From positions 11,603,820-11,667,819 of the forward strand of contig NC_135248.1 of NCBI RefSeq assembly GCF_947623445.1: a stretch of DNA of 64,000 nucleotides. Direction: 5' to 3'. Both the position numbers and the translations under genes were made by a program. Source of the stretch: Clavelina lepadiformis. Taxonomy: Eukaryota > Chordata > Ascidiacea > Aplousobranchia > Clavelinidae. Below are positions 1 to 12,419 of the stretch, one piece after another (the first letter of the stretch is position 1; the number at the start of each line of letters is the position of its first letter). The notes beneath the pieces were generated by a model. It ran no database searches. It had not been told where the DNA came from and saw nothing but the letters and a program-made list of their open reading frames with translations.

Positions 1-2327
1 CAGAACCATTCAACCAGTTCATTGCATAGCTGACATCAAAACCACCTGGATTTAATCTCACACCAAAGGCGAGGGTACAGCTCGTGAGGTTCCGGGTTTG
101 GATAATTTGCGTCAAATACGTTTACGATGGGACACGGTGACACCACAGCATTACCTCGTTTCAATGTTCAAGAAAAGGCTTAGCCGACGCACGGCAGGTC
201 TAGCTTATAGTTGGAGGCTTCGTTCTGCTTGCGTTTCCGTGTCGAATTTTGGGGCAGGTCAAGCGTGGAAAGTTAGAGAAAGCTGTTGTCACTCACTATT
301 ACACTGTTCGCAATACGTCACAGGGCGACTAGGCCATGCTCAGAGTCACTATGCATGGAGCTGCGCACGAGCACGCTCTTTAATTGTAGGAGCGACTCTC
401 TATTTACAAATTAGGAGCGAAGTCATGTGCATGCTCTTTCATAAGGAATTACAGCTCGTTGTATTTTTTGCACAAACAAATGCGATTAATTTTCGAAAAA
501 GTACCGGAGCGAAAATATTTATTATTTCTTAATCGCTAAAAGAACGAGAACGTGAACAGCAAAACATCACCATCACATGAACTTGCTAGACCTGCGTTTT
601 TTATTTTATCAATCTGCTTAATCCAGCCTTTTTGTACGACACATATTCCTTCTACGCCACAAGCTTTCCAATGAAGATGCTTGCAAATGCATATAAGTAC
701 CAACTGTCAGGCCAAGTTCTCCTTGCCTTGTCCTTCCCGCCTATACGGTTAGTCAAATATAGCCAACATTTGTTTTTTAAACTTGTAATTAAATCAACTC
801 TCTTACGGGATCAAAAAATAACAGTATTGCTCATCATCTTAGTTAAAGCATCGGTTTTTTCCTGTATATCAAAACGTGGAATCAACACTTCTTGTCTACA
901 AAACTCAACCACAACAACGCAATCAACTATAATTAAAGTGATAGATTAAAAGTCGTGGGCAACGTAACATGCCTCGGGGAGGAACTGCGGGTAGTGGTGT
1001 TTACTGTGGACGTGTAGAGAAATGTTGTTATTAACAATAAAAGGAATCGAAAATGGCATAACGGTAAAATATTTAAAAAAGGTCACACGTTGTGCATAAG
1101 AAAGGCCGCAACAACATGAGCGGAATACATCTAAAAACACACATCACAGTGCTGTGCTAAACGAACACACTTGTCCGAACTGGTACCTGCTCAAAGACTT
1201 ACAAAAACGTGAAATTTTGTCACACTAACCACTTAATTTCTTCTTGCATACTCGAAATATTATGGATCTTTATATGACAAAGCTCGCCACAGTGATGAGA
1301 TTTCACTTTCAGCTTGCGCAGAGCTTACTCTATCGTATTTCTTTTGTCAATTAATGTACTAATTCATTGTAGCCTACCGGCACTAAAGATTTTAAGGCAA
1401 AGATGCTAAACTGAGTGAAGAACGGATACTGTAAGGCAAGCATCGATACATATATTCAACACAGCTGGTAAGCAGTAGAGGAAGAAGTGTAATAACGATT
1501 TTTAGCTTTAGCAGGATGCAGAAAATGACTATGCTGGAGCAGGCAGGAAATTACAACGAAACGTACACATTCGTTTCCCTGGAAATGAAAAGGGATTATA
1601 TTCCACCAAAGCAACAACAGCAAATATACAGTAGTTTTAACTACAAAGGATTACCATCTTGAAGTTATTCGCCAAAGTGCCATGTTCTTTGGTCCATGGC
1701 TGAGTTTTTTGGAAACCTGTTGTGAGATAGTTTGGGGGGTAGATGCTTTTGTTTCTTTATGTAAAATACCCAGCCGTAATGCTTGTGTAGATAATAGTTA
1801 CATTTGAATGAAGGAACGTATTGAACAGCTGGAAGACGATTGACAATCCTGTAACATAAATGTTTGATCAAGTTTTATGAGTTTTTGCTCAACTTTTTCT
1901 TTCCCAAGGCGGCAAGGTGCTTCAACAGCAAAACGATTTGGGGAAAGTAAGCAACTGCATGACAACCGCGCAACTAACCCTTTAATAAGTCTTTCGTCTA
2001 CAGTTGGGATGAAAAGTGAACACCGATCCGTAAGCTCTGTGTCTGATTTATTAATGACTTGTTCATGGATTTATTCCGGAAAATTATTTTACAATGTACA
2101 TAATTTTAATTTCTGGATATGGATGTTTTATAATTTCGTTGTGGATTAGCTTATTCGATTTCGCCTGCAAATTTACCTCAGCAAATCGCGTCTTTTCTTC
2201 AAAAGTTAAGTCGAACAATCAAAAATACAAGTCTGCCACATTGATTTATTAAACAGAAACATAAAACAAACGACAAAAACTTTCCAGCGTACATCACGTA
2301 AAAAGAACCGATGTTCACAGCTTACGT
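1..2327. other. no supported gene
   Basis: Short open frames occur here, but none has a recognisable domain, a convincing splice pattern or a family resemblance. The 144-codon frame at 98-532 has no ATG at its first codon and reads like translated noncoding DNA. I see no tRNA or clear transposon end. The segment may hold the 3' untranslated region of the SDR gene that ends at 2328. Confidence 0.5.
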
Positions 2328-4731
2328 CTACTTCAGTTTCTGCGACAAATCCGCATTCTTGTCAATGGAACTCGATCCGTTGGAGGGCTTTGATTTATCA
2401 TTGATTCCTGAAGAAGATGCCCTAAGATGTTGAGGGAGTAGGACTTTGAACCAGAACCTCAACTTCAGCTCCTCAGGGATGAGGGAGTAAGCCCAGGATT
2501 GCAATTGATGGATCCAATGTCCGCTAGTGGACCTCTCGTGGCCAAGCTGCTTGAGACAAGATTTGGCGAATTCGCAAGACTCAATCACCTGTACAAAGTG
2601 ATAGACCACGTGCAACTTGTTATAAATTACTGGATCTGTTATATTCGTATATTCAATTCAATTATTATGCTATATGTAATGGAAATTGAAAACTTGAAAA
2701 TCAGAAGAATGTGATGGAGATGTAGATTACTTGAACTTGGAGTCATACTTGATTGAAGCGTTGGTGGCAGCATGTGACATTAGATAATGAGTTGGAACTT
2801 TTGCTCGTTAAAATCAAAGATGTAATGTGTAATACGTCTTAAATATTGCAGTCGAATGACACCATCGCAGCGGTTATTGAGGTTGGTTTTACCAATGATG
2901 ATGCATAACTTTGGAAAATACTTACAAATACGCTCTCCGGCGTTGAATCGTTAAGCTTTGCTTTCTTTACCGCAAGAGGCTGAACGCTCATGATGTCGAT
3001 CTTATCTTCATACTCGTAGGACGCGGCAACTATATAATATAGACGTCAACATCAAAAAGTCGACCTGTCAACATTACTCCAAAGTGGAACTTGGCGTTAT
3101 AATTGTAACATAGATCTGCGTGTTTAGCATTGTGATATGTTGTTTTTAAACAATCACACTTCGTTTTTGAAAACAAATTAAGTGCATTTCATATTAATAT
3201 ATTTTTATTCATTCTTTCTGTGACATTTTTACTTGTATTCGCATCGGTCCGGGTAAACAACAGTCGTAACTAAACTTTTACCCGAAAACTGACGAATAAA
3301 CGATTTCGCTCCAGATGAAATCGCCATCCCAGGGATGGGTTGATGAGCGTTCTCTCCGCTGATGTTAATGATGGCGCTCTTGTGATAACGGAGCTGCAGT
3401 CTTGGGATAAGATGATGACTCAACAAGACAGGAGCAAACATATTAACGATGAGGCACCTTGGAATGACCGTATGTTGGACGAACATAATTTTATAGATTG
3501 ATGCAATGACAAACTTTTGTAACTCCTACCCTTACATTAGGCAAGCAGTGTTGGTATATGCAAACATACTGGTACTGTTTGTTTAAACCCTGACAGTGCC
3601 ACATTTTACGACTTTAGGCGTGGAAATTTTTAGCAAACATTAATAAAAAGAAGCTCGTGTAACTAAACCCAACAAAACCTTTTGTTGAGTGTGAAGTATA
3701 CGTTCCGAGTTTACAATGAGTTTTAGGTTTCTGTATTTTGCAAGATCGTATAATAGTTTGCAAGCAATTTACTTGAAAGGTATATGTGTATACTTACTGC
3801 CTGTTTCTTTCAGCAGATTGCAAATGAAACTTCTTTGAAAGTGCAGCCATTCCTACGGCGTGCACGATAATCGAGACGTCCAGGTCTTCAACCTGTCGCA
3901 AGACTTCTGCGAAAAAAGAGTTGTCGGACGCTCCTCTGAAGTCCATTACAAGGGTGCGCACCTGCAACACAAAAATCAAAAATTTCACTCAAACAGAATG
4001 TTAGAACTGTTAGGGTCAGGCAAATAGCGAAAGGTAAATAATTTCGAATTCAGCACGACCGAGAAAGTATTTCATAGGCTGTGAATTATGATTAAGCAAA
4101 CAAAAGCAAACTTTAAAGTTTCCATGAATTTATGACCATTTTTTATTACAATATCATTTTAGATTTTACCTCTTTAACTACTCGATACCATATTGAAGGC
4201 ATGAATAGAAGGTGTTTTAAACAAAATTTCTGCTATTTCAATATGACAGTAGGTTTGTATGCGCCAAAACCCTTTTTCGAAACGAAACAAATATTTGTTG
4301 AAAGACGTCATTTGAGGATTATATCCGGGTACAGATAAAAACCACAAATAATTTAAATTTTAATAAAACTTTTATGGATTTACAACGGCCAACGTAAGCT
4401 CATCCATTCCAAAGGTCACACGTACTTTTGTGTTGTGTCTGAGGATGAGCAAATCTCTCATCTTGTGGAGTTTTTCAATATCCCGGCCCAGTAAGATGAT
4501 GTTGAAACCCTGTTTTGCGAGTTCAACCGCAAACCCGTTCCCAGTCGCCGAAGTTGGAGCTGTTATTAGAGCCCAAGTGCCGGTGCCGTATCGTTTGCCC
4601 AAGTCGAATCCCTCGCGCAGAAAAAACTTACGCAGAGCGATGAGCAGTTTCAGAAGAAAGATAAAGATGCAGATGCTGCCCACCAGCGTTGTGAAGGAAT
4701 ACACGTACGAGTCAGAACGACATGTCGTCAT
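2328..4731 (-). CDS. HSDL1/HSD17B12-type short-chain dehydrogenase, likely pseudoenzyme
   Basis: Five exons join in phase: 4731-4426, 3961-3798, 3457-3282, 3029-2926 and 2588-2328, giving 336 residues, close to human HSDL1. Residues about 10-35 form a hydrophobic N-terminal anchor (ICIFIFLLKLLIALRKFF), as in the ER-bound 17-beta-HSD3/12 and HSDL1 group. The Rossmann start is followed by AVELAKQGFNIILLGRD, the middle has IVNMFAPVLL and AIINIS, and the C-terminus TSGHWIHQLQ matches the HSDL1 tail. The family motifs are degenerate: TGxxxGxG reads TAPTSATG, NNxG reads HAVG, the catalytic Ser position is Gly (NISGENA) and the YxxxK position is SSGAK. All borders are GT-AG and the frame is open, so the gene looks expressed but unlikely to reduce a ketone by the standard mechanism. 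A decayed gene with luckily intact splicing is possible. HSDL1 itself is a catalytically impaired relative. Confidence 0.82.
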
Positions 4732-6310
4732 AGCTGCCTAACTTTTTAGAACCTAAATCAGCTTCCTACAATTCTGTGATTTCACGATCAAACAACTTTG
4801 TTTAAAGATTTATCAAAACTTTGTTGAAAGATTTCCCTTTTCGTTATAACTGAATCACTCTACGATTTAAAATGTCAACAACTGGTTGCAAACGATCCTC
4901 GAGCAGTGGTGTAGCCTGTTACTAACTATGTCACAAGCCAGTTTATACCTAATTCATTCAATAGAGTATTTTATAAAAAGCCTCAAGTGTGCAATCCATG
5001 CAATATTCATTATAAGCATAAATTACTCTGACTTGCTGCGCACAAGTGCACAAGATTCATGTAAAAGCTTTTCGCTTTCATATCTTTTACATATCGCTTG
5101 TTTTTTTTATGAAACTTGAGAGGCGAGAATATTGTACTAATCGTTGTTACCTTTTTAAAAGCTTACTTAAACAAAATAATCAGAGTTTTATGACGCTTTC
5201 TCGGAGTAAGAGATCTTTTTACAAGTCTTTTCAACATTTTCAGCTATTTCAAAGTGATGTAATGCCCAGTGCACACATGATGACGAAATAGTTTGCCTGT
5301 TAATACGCGATTCAATGACTTGTACGCACCATGTCAAACATACAAAGCGATCTGACAACCTTGACAAAACACAATCGTAACACTTAACACTCACACGCGG
5401 TTGCAAGTTGATTTTCTAAATCAGATCCTTGTCATTTGCTTTCTATCTTAAACTCTTTAGACATGTCTTTGTGGGAGAACTTTCCAGCATACTTGTCCTG
5501 GATCACCTGACGCAAAACCACGTTCCAATACATCAGCACGTAAGCATATAGCGAGATTGATAACACATGGAAAAAGTGAGTAAACAACGTGGTATTTACC
5601 TTTGACTGTTTTGCGGGCAAGCTTTGTCGAGGCACCGGCTTATTTTCTCTGCGCCGTCGGCGAAGCATAACGTCCAATATTATATGACGTACAATCAAAC
5701 ATTGGCTTCGGGCGCCTTAAACACAATCTGTGACATTAAACTTGATCTAGTCGGTAATCCTTTTATCGGTTGTTCAAACAGTTATTGCGTCAGAAATTTA
5801 TATGACAGGATTTCCACTCCTAACAATGAATTGTGTGTTCTAGAAACTTCCGTGTTGGAATAGGTACCGCCCACCCTTAACAAAGCAAAATAGTAAACAG
5901 AGTTATCGACTATAGAAAAATATTCGTGGCCTGACAGCGTAGATCTTTTGATAACAAAATCTTTTTTATTCTCTCGCCTTTCAAAAGAAAGAAGACTTCG
6001 TACTTTGAGTTTGCCACATATTCCTGTCAACCGATCACATTCATAAATATAAATCTTGGCATGGTACGGGACGAACTCAACGAAAGAATTGGAATGGTTT
6101 ATACTTTACAACTTTTCAGAATAAGTTAGTCTTGTTATGCCATGAACCTTAAATCTTTGCACAAGCTTGTAGGCCTATAAGCGATCTGTAATATCCAATT
6201 TAAAGTAACAACAATACGTTTGAAAGAAACTTCACATTCAAAAAAAGAACTAATACGGTGGATTACGGTGCACTAATTACTATACGGTATAGTATGCATA
6301 CCGTCTGTAG
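4732..6310. other. no supported gene
   Basis: This is the upstream side of the SDR gene. A minus-strand frame at 5432-5698 has a hydrophobic stretch and a basic tail, but no partner exon or family was recognised. Nothing else can be named here. Confidence 0.4.
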
Positions 6311-6601
6311 CAGTAGTTCTCAACGTTTCATGATTCGTGGCCACCTTACAGTGACCTTCAAAATCCGTGGCCCACTGCTTCTCAATAAAAAGTGTAGATT
6401 GTTGATTGCAAAACACTTTTTACTTCACTACTTCGTGTGCAGTATCCTTTGCGCCGTTAATTTTGCACAGCAAGCAGCACAAAAACGAGAGAAACGTTTG
6501 TCCCGTTTTGCCTCGTTTTCCCCTACTACTACACTATAACTCATTAGTGAGGCATCTGCTCGTGGCCTCCAAAGGCCATGCCCCCGGGATGAGAAACCCC
6601 G
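6311..6601. mobile_element. hAT-like MITE, diverged
   Basis: The left end CAGTAGTTCTCAAC and the reverse complement of the right end, CGGGGTTTCTCATC, match at most positions. The flanking octamers gtctgtag (6303-6310) and gcctataa (6602-6609) differ by three transitions, as an old 8-base target duplication would. No transposase is encoded. It resembles the younger nested element at 59532 in its start, so an internally deleted hAT relic is the best reading. Confidence 0.5.
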
Positions 6602-7403
6602 GCCTATAACATGCAGCTATAATTACACAAACTAATTATGCAGCTGTATGTACCAGGTGCCAATCAATCATACCTAAAAAGTGAACACTACTAAGTTAAA
6701 CGTAACGAGTGGGCAAATTGTATTGTATTTACAGTTTGTACACATAAACGTTATCACAGTAGAAATGACAACCATTTGGAATTTGCGTTTGTAACTCGAC
6801 CGATAAGAATCGCAAAATAATCACGAAACGACTGTTGCTTGAAGGTATATACAGCAGTGTAGTAGCTAGTAGGCATAAACATTATTTCTACTACATATAT
6901 ATGAGTCATTTATGGAACTCATATAGCTAGCGACAATAAAATATCTAACGTATAACCAAGCAAGCTGTCGTACGAAAACCCAATGATTATGGCAAACTAT
7001 ATCATACAATACATTACTCACAGTTTAAAATCAGTGATGCGTTCGACTACGCCTCACACAAACAATAATAAGCTTCTAGCTAAGGCTTGAATGTTAAGCT
7101 TGGTGCTACCCTGTTTCCTGTATATTTTATTGCTATACAGAAGAGTATACCTTTTTGTTTTCAGCGCAAGAGGCAGTTTTTGAATAATAATTTTAGTTTT
7201 TCAATAAATAATTTTGAATTATTATCTTGTATCTTATTCATATTTCGTCATTGGCGGTGGGGAGTTTGGCGCTAACCTGATTGTATACTGGTCAAACAAG
7301 TACTCTCACAAACGAACAACAAACGGAAAAAGTGGGAAAGTCCTGAGAGCTTAAAGCGTTTAAACTTAAAATCAAATATCGATGTATTGTAAATATTTTT
7401 ATT
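6602..7403. other. no supported gene
   Basis: AT-rich spacer. The bases near 7284 (actggtcaaacaag) resemble the outer end of the TIR transposon that follows, so its left end may have been split by later sequence. Nothing else is recognised. Confidence 0.35.
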
Positions 7404-9256
7404 AATAACACAGCCCAACAAAAAAAAATTTTTTTTGAGGTGCCAGCGATGTTTCAACGGATTTAGGGTAATTTGAGGTCGCTGATTCCGAATTTGGCAT
7501 TGGTTTTGCTGAATTGGTTCTAGTTTTCGAGATATGGTTATTTTCTTTATTTCAGCATTTTTCACTATTTCTGGCATTAGTGACAGTGTTTTAGCTATCA
7601 CGTCATCGTTTGTGTTTAGGTTGAAACCTCAGAATAGACTCAATTGTGATTCTCATTAAATAGACCTGCCTTATTTGTCGATGTACTGATAAAAATGCGT
7701 TAATTTCTCATGATTTCTTGAAATATTTAATGCACTGAAGGAAAGAATCGCTGACCTTGATCAAGTTTGCTTCTTTCGAGTTGCAGGTGTATAAAACGTT
7801 ATTCTTCTTAAAACTAGTTAGTAAGGCGACCGGTTGAGCACTGCAAAAGCATTCCCTTACCTGCGTTTACATCAGTACCAGATTTGCAAGAAACAGATAT
7901 TGAGGAAAAGCATGAAATGGAACATTTACGAAGAAAGCTCTTTCACTCCCGTCAAGTCCTTTCAGTCAAGATGCAGACCTTGAATATTGAAATGATATAA
8001 CTGGACTTCTCCTCAAAATGAAAGTCCTAGACTACAAACAAGAAGACTGGCGATTGTTTATAGACAGCTCTACCAGAAGTTTAAAATGCATTCTGTTGCA
8101 TAATGGCAACTGCTATTCATCTCTGCCAATTGCTCATTCAACAAAACTGAAAGAAGAGTATGAAAATGTGAAATTAGTTTTACGGAAGATCTGCTATGCC
8201 GAGCACCAGTGGTCAATTTGTGTTGACTTAAAGATGGTGAACTTTTTGCTTGGACAGCAAAGTGGATACACTAAGTATCCCTGCTTTATGTGCTTGTGGG
8301 ACAGCAGGGCAAAGACCCAGCACAGGGTAAAAAAGGCATGGCTCACAAGAGAAAATCTAGAAGTAGGCAAAGCAAATGTGATTAAAGAACCTTTGTTTCA
8401 AAGAAAGAAGATCATTTTACCACCTCTCTATGTCAGGCTGGGGCTCATGAAACAATTTGTAAAGGCTTTATATAAAGATGGTGATTGTTTTAAATATTTT
8501 TGTAGATGTTTTCCAAAACTGACAACCGAAAATTTGAAAGCAGGCATTTTTGATGGGCCTCAAATTCGCAAATTAATCAATGACTCAAATTTGGAACAAG
8601 CATGAACAATGTGGAATTCCAAGCTTGGTCTTGTTTTGTGTCTGTGGTGAAGAACTTTTTTGGAAACCACAAGGCAGAAAACTATGCAGAGCTGGTAGAA
8701 AATATGCTCGAGACCTACCAACAGGTAGGGGCAAATATGAGCATTTAAGTGCACTATCTCCACAGCCATTTGGAAAAATTTCCTGACAAATTGGGTAATT
8801 TTTCTGAAGAACAAGGGGAGAGATTTCATCAGGACATAAAGGTGATGGAAGAATGATACCAGGGCAGATGGGAGAAGAACTTGATGGCAGACTAATGTTG
8901 GTGTTTTCAGCACGATTGTACTGACGTCCGCCATAAAAGAAAGTCATACAAAAAGCGATTCACCATCAATTATATATAAAAACAGACTTATTACGCACTG
9001 ATTGATTTAGTATTGTGATATTTATGCATTTGACTATATTACTGGCTATTGTCCAAGTGTATTACAGTTGGCTGATACCTGAAACCTAGTATTGCGTTAT
9101 GTGTGACATGAGTGGAATTTCCGAAAGTGAAAAATCTAAATATCTCAAAAACTAGAGCCAATTGAGAAAAATGATTGTCATTTTCGAAATCAGCGACCCC
9201 AAATTAGCCTAAAATCGTTGTCAAATCCTTGGCACAAAAAATCGTGTTGACCAGTG
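7404..9256 (+). mobile_element. TIR DNA transposon, copy 1, decayed
   Basis: The right end reads cgtgttgaccagtg at 9243-9256. Its reverse complement, running through CACTGGTCAACACG and on to ggctaatttggggtcgctga, is repeated imperfectly in direct orientation near 7425-7500 (gggtaatttgaggtcgctga). Together these make inverted ends of about 80 bases. The interior encodes a protein remnant on the plus strand. A second copy with the same ends and protein lies at 53837-55648. No target duplication is clear. I cannot assign a named superfamily; the protein resembles an uncharacterised, repeatedly occurring protein of invertebrate genomes. The left end is uncertain. Confidence 0.65.
8018..8935 (+). 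pseudogene. transposon-encoded protein remnant (copy 1)
   Basis: A 195-codon open stretch from 8018 to 8605 is followed by recognisable but broken coding sequence to about 8935 (for example EEQGERFHQDIKVMEE in one frame). Conserved-looking blocks shared with copy 2 are KCxLLHNGN, a CVDLKMVNFLLGQQ segment, a CFMCLWDSR box with paired cysteines, and IFDGPQIRKL. The paired acidic and cysteine positions would fit a DDE-type transposase with an embedded zinc site, but that is inference. The gene has several breaks and is not expected to make a full protein. Confidence 0.6.
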
Positions 9257-9346
9257 TAATCTTTAATTGTCAATATTTGAAATGTGCCCTCTCGTCCTTG
9301 CCACGCTACATCTTTCAACACCCTTCCTATAGCTTGACCATAACTA

Positions 9347-9594
9347 TGGAATGCCGTTACCGCAAAAAATGACAAAAAATGATTTAGAGTAATTTATGAA
9401 AAATCACTTAGTTTAAAGCGTTTCTATTGAATCACCACGTATCATGTTTTAACAAAATTGTTTAAATAGTATCTTGTTTTATTGACGAGTACGAAAGAAA
9501 ATCATTCTTTTAAAGTAATTTTTAGAAATTCACATGATTTAAAGCGTTTTTTTTAATTAATCAACATTTTTTGGACAAAACTGTTTAACAATAG
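9347..9594 (+). repeat. left inverted repeat arm
   Basis: This arm matches the reverse complement of 11511-11755 over nearly its whole length with scattered differences and small gaps. Both arms start with GGAATGCCGTTACCGC and hold two TTTAAAGCGTTT boxes. Confidence 0.8.
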
Positions 9595-10460
9595 TTTGCT
9601 TTGTGGTAATATATACAAGTTAGGACAAGTTTCTGTGAAACATTTTTGATTTACCGCTCATTTATTTGAATAACTCTTGTCATAGAATATAGATTTTATT
9701 CTTTTACGTTACCAATCTCATGAATAGCGTATATCGATTTAATAAAAGTAGCAGTTTACTAAGTGTGATCATAAAAAAGTTTTGATTTGTAAAAAATAAT
9801 TTTTTCAAAGTTGTAAATTAAAATAAGTGAACATATTCGAAAATCTGTGATTTACAAAAAATTACTTTTGTGAGAAGTGATAATTTGAAAATTGTCATTT
9901 CTGATACCCAATGATTTATAAAAAAGCAATCTGTGATAAAAAAAAAGGCAAGTTGTGTTTTGAAATATATAAACTTGTTAAGAGAAGAGGTGATGTGCAA
10001 CATGTCGTTTTTCAGAAGCCATAAGTGAGAAATTGACGTTTATGTAAGTGTTACGTTTTGTTGTCCTAGCTCTTAGATTTACAGATTTACAGGCACATCT
10101 TTACATCTACAACTACAACAAGTGTAACAAAAGTAATTAAAATATTAAATTTGGAATTTGAAACATAATTTTGTGTAAATAATTGTTACATTTAAAACCT
10201 TTTCATAAAAATGCGATACTTTAAATATCTTATTTAAATAATACTATTGCCCTGTTAAACGATTAGTTAAATAAATGCTTACAAAAAAGTGTACTTTAAA
10301 TAGCTCACATTGAATGGCTACAAATCATATTTTAATAACCGAAATGTGCAAGATATTTTTTCAAAAGAGATGATTTAAAATAAGAAGATATTTTACCAAA
10401 GTAAAATTTCCCTTTTATAATTGTGAAAACAACATCTTAAAAGAAGTATAAAATGATAAC

Positions 10461-11505
10461 TTGGTTGGTTACTCCAATATGCTAAATGTATCTGAGCTTA
10501 ACTCAATTTTTAATACTTCTTTTGTAAATGACACAGACAAGGAACAAGATGGCTGCCAAGTGTCAAATGAATTATATTTTTATTCTCATAACATAAGGGA
10601 TGTTATTAAAACTAACAACTATAATGAAACTTTCATGAGTATGAATATAAATGTAAGGTCCATAAACAACCCAGTTAATTTTACGAAACTGGAAGCATTA
10701 AACGAATCTTTGCAAACCAAACCAGATAAAAATGATATACAAGAAACTTGACTGAACAGTGGTTGCATTGTTCAAGCCATACAGAATTGGTGGCAATAAT
10801 GTTGTAAAACTTGTTAAACAACATCGCCTTGACTTGTTAAACAAGAGTTTAAAGTTGTTAAACAGGTTAATGTATCATTATCCACTCGGACTGTTGTAGA
10901 TGCTCTTAAGGTAGCTGAGGTGATTCCAATCTATAACAAGGGTGATGTCAAGGATTCCAAAAGTTACAGACCTATCAGCCTGCTATCGCCATTTTCAAAA
11001 TCTTGAAAAAGCTTATGTTGGGTAGAGTGGAAACATTTAAAAAAAACATAAACTAGTATATAACAATCAACTTGGTTTTCGTGTCCACTACTCCATCAAC
11101 CTTCCAGCTTCTTCTACCTTACTGATAAGTTATACAACTCCCTTGAAAACGAAGACTCTGTATTTGGCATTTTCCTGGACCTGTCCAAAGCATTTGATAG
11201 GACTATAGATCACCAAATGTTACTAACCAAACCTCACTATTACGGTATCAGAAGCATCACACTAGACTGATTCAAAAGTTATCTGCGCAACCGTCAGTAA
11301 CTTGTAAACTGTTGCGGTCAAATTTCCACCACCAAATGCACCATTAGAACCGGTGTCTCACAGAGGTCCGCTATTGTTCTTAATCTGGGTCCGCTATTGT
11401 TCTTAATTTACGTAAATGACTTACCTCAAAGTCTAAAGTTCTGTGACTCAATAATGTATGCAGATGATACAAATCTTTTTGTGTCAGGTAAAATCTTGAA
11501 TGAAG
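10461..11505 (+). mobile_element. LINE fragment (CR1/Jockey-like), internally deleted
   Basis: The 5' part (10461-10751) reads NINVRSINNPVNFTKLEAL and then LQTKPDKNDIQET, the start of an apurinic-type endonuclease domain. From about 10890 the reverse transcriptase appears: VAEVIPIYNKGD, SYRPISLLSPFSKI, FGIFLDLSKAFD, GPLLFLIYVNDLP and the active-site box YADDTNLF near 11458. Most of the endonuclease and the first RT blocks are missing between the two parts, and the RT is spread over more than one frame. It ends at the inner edge of the right inverted arm, so it lacks its own 3' end. It is a dead copy. The clade call rests on motif style only. Confidence 0.8.
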
Positions 11506-11510
11506 AAAAC

Positions 11511-11755
11511 TATTATTTAAACAGTTTTGTCAAAAGATGGTGATTAATTAAAAAAAAAACGCTTTAAATCATATGAATTTCTAAAAATTACTTAAAACAG
11601 ATGATTTTCTTTCGTATTCGACAACAAAACAAGATACTATTTAAACATTTTTGTTAAAAACGTGATACTTGGTGACTCAATACAAACGCTTTAAACTAAG
11701 TGAATATTGATAAATTGCTCTAAATAAGTCATTTTTTTGCGGTAACGGCATTCCA
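11511..11755 (-). repeat. right inverted repeat arm
   Basis: This is the reverse complement partner of 9347-9594. It ends in gcggtaacggcattcca. The arm directly follows the LINE reverse transcriptase fragment. Confidence 0.8.
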
Positions 11756-12419
11756 AACATAACACCCATAATACCCCTCAATATAATCAGTTCGTAATTA
11801 AAGCATGTACACACAATAACAATGTTGCTTGAAAAGGAGAGGGGTTGTGCACTCTATGACAATCGTTAAACTAAGTATCAAAATTTAATGTGCTAGTGAC
11901 ACGGTTTTTGTCACACAAAAAAACTGTTCAAATGCATCAGCACTGCTGAAAAAAAAGGTCTAAGCAAATTTGCTAATTATTATTGTGAAACACGACATGT
12001 CGTTCACAACTACATGGCATGAAGCTTGCTAAAAATCATTACTCAAAAAACAATGTTTGACATTTATTTCAGGGTAAGTTAAATGCTCCCTCTCTCCCCT
12101 TCCCCAATTCCGGCCTGTTTCATTAATCGAGTTGAAATCTATCGGAAGAAGTTAACAATCTAACAATGTCTCGCAGAAGTAAACAAATTTTCAATTCAGG
12201 TAGTTTTGCTTGTAGTTTTCTTCTGGCGGTCATTTATGCTAAAAAACGACTGAAAATTATGAATTTGTTACATGAATATGAAAGTGTGATTATGTTGTAA
12301 TTTAAACTATAACTTCCATTTCCACCTAAATAAAGTTGAGCAAAAACGGCGTACGAGATGAGTGATTTGTTGGAACTCACTGTTTTAAATGAAGAGGTAA
12401 AATCGACAACTGCCGCTCT
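11756..12419. other. spacer, probably with GLUT 3' UTR
   Basis: No gene or clear repeat is seen. The segment lies just downstream of the minus-strand GLUT stop codon and should include its 3' untranslated region; no obvious AATAAA signal was found on the minus strand close to the stop. Confidence 0.4.

Larger units (their letters stand above)
9347..11755. mobile_element. foldback-like element with ~245-base inverted ends
   Basis: The first 248 bases (9347-9594) and last 245 bases (11511-11755) are inverted copies, reading inward from TGGAATGCCGTTACCGC. They share the motif TTTAAAGCGTTT twice and the inner border aaacagttttgtc. The interior has about 0.9 kb of AT-rich sequence with no gene, then an internally deleted LINE. 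No transposase was found, so the element is non-autonomous. Flanks show no convincing target duplication. It could be a MITE-like foldback element hit by a LINE, or an inverted duplication that trapped one. Confidence 0.7.

Noticed and set aside
98-532. 144-codon frame near the left edge
   Set aside because: It does not begin with ATG and shows no domain, low similarity to any family and no splice support.
5432-5698. 88-codon minus-strand frame with a hydrophobic stretch and Lys-rich tail
   Set aside because: A donor-like site lies inside it, but no consistent exon chain or family could be identified, so a gene call is not supported.
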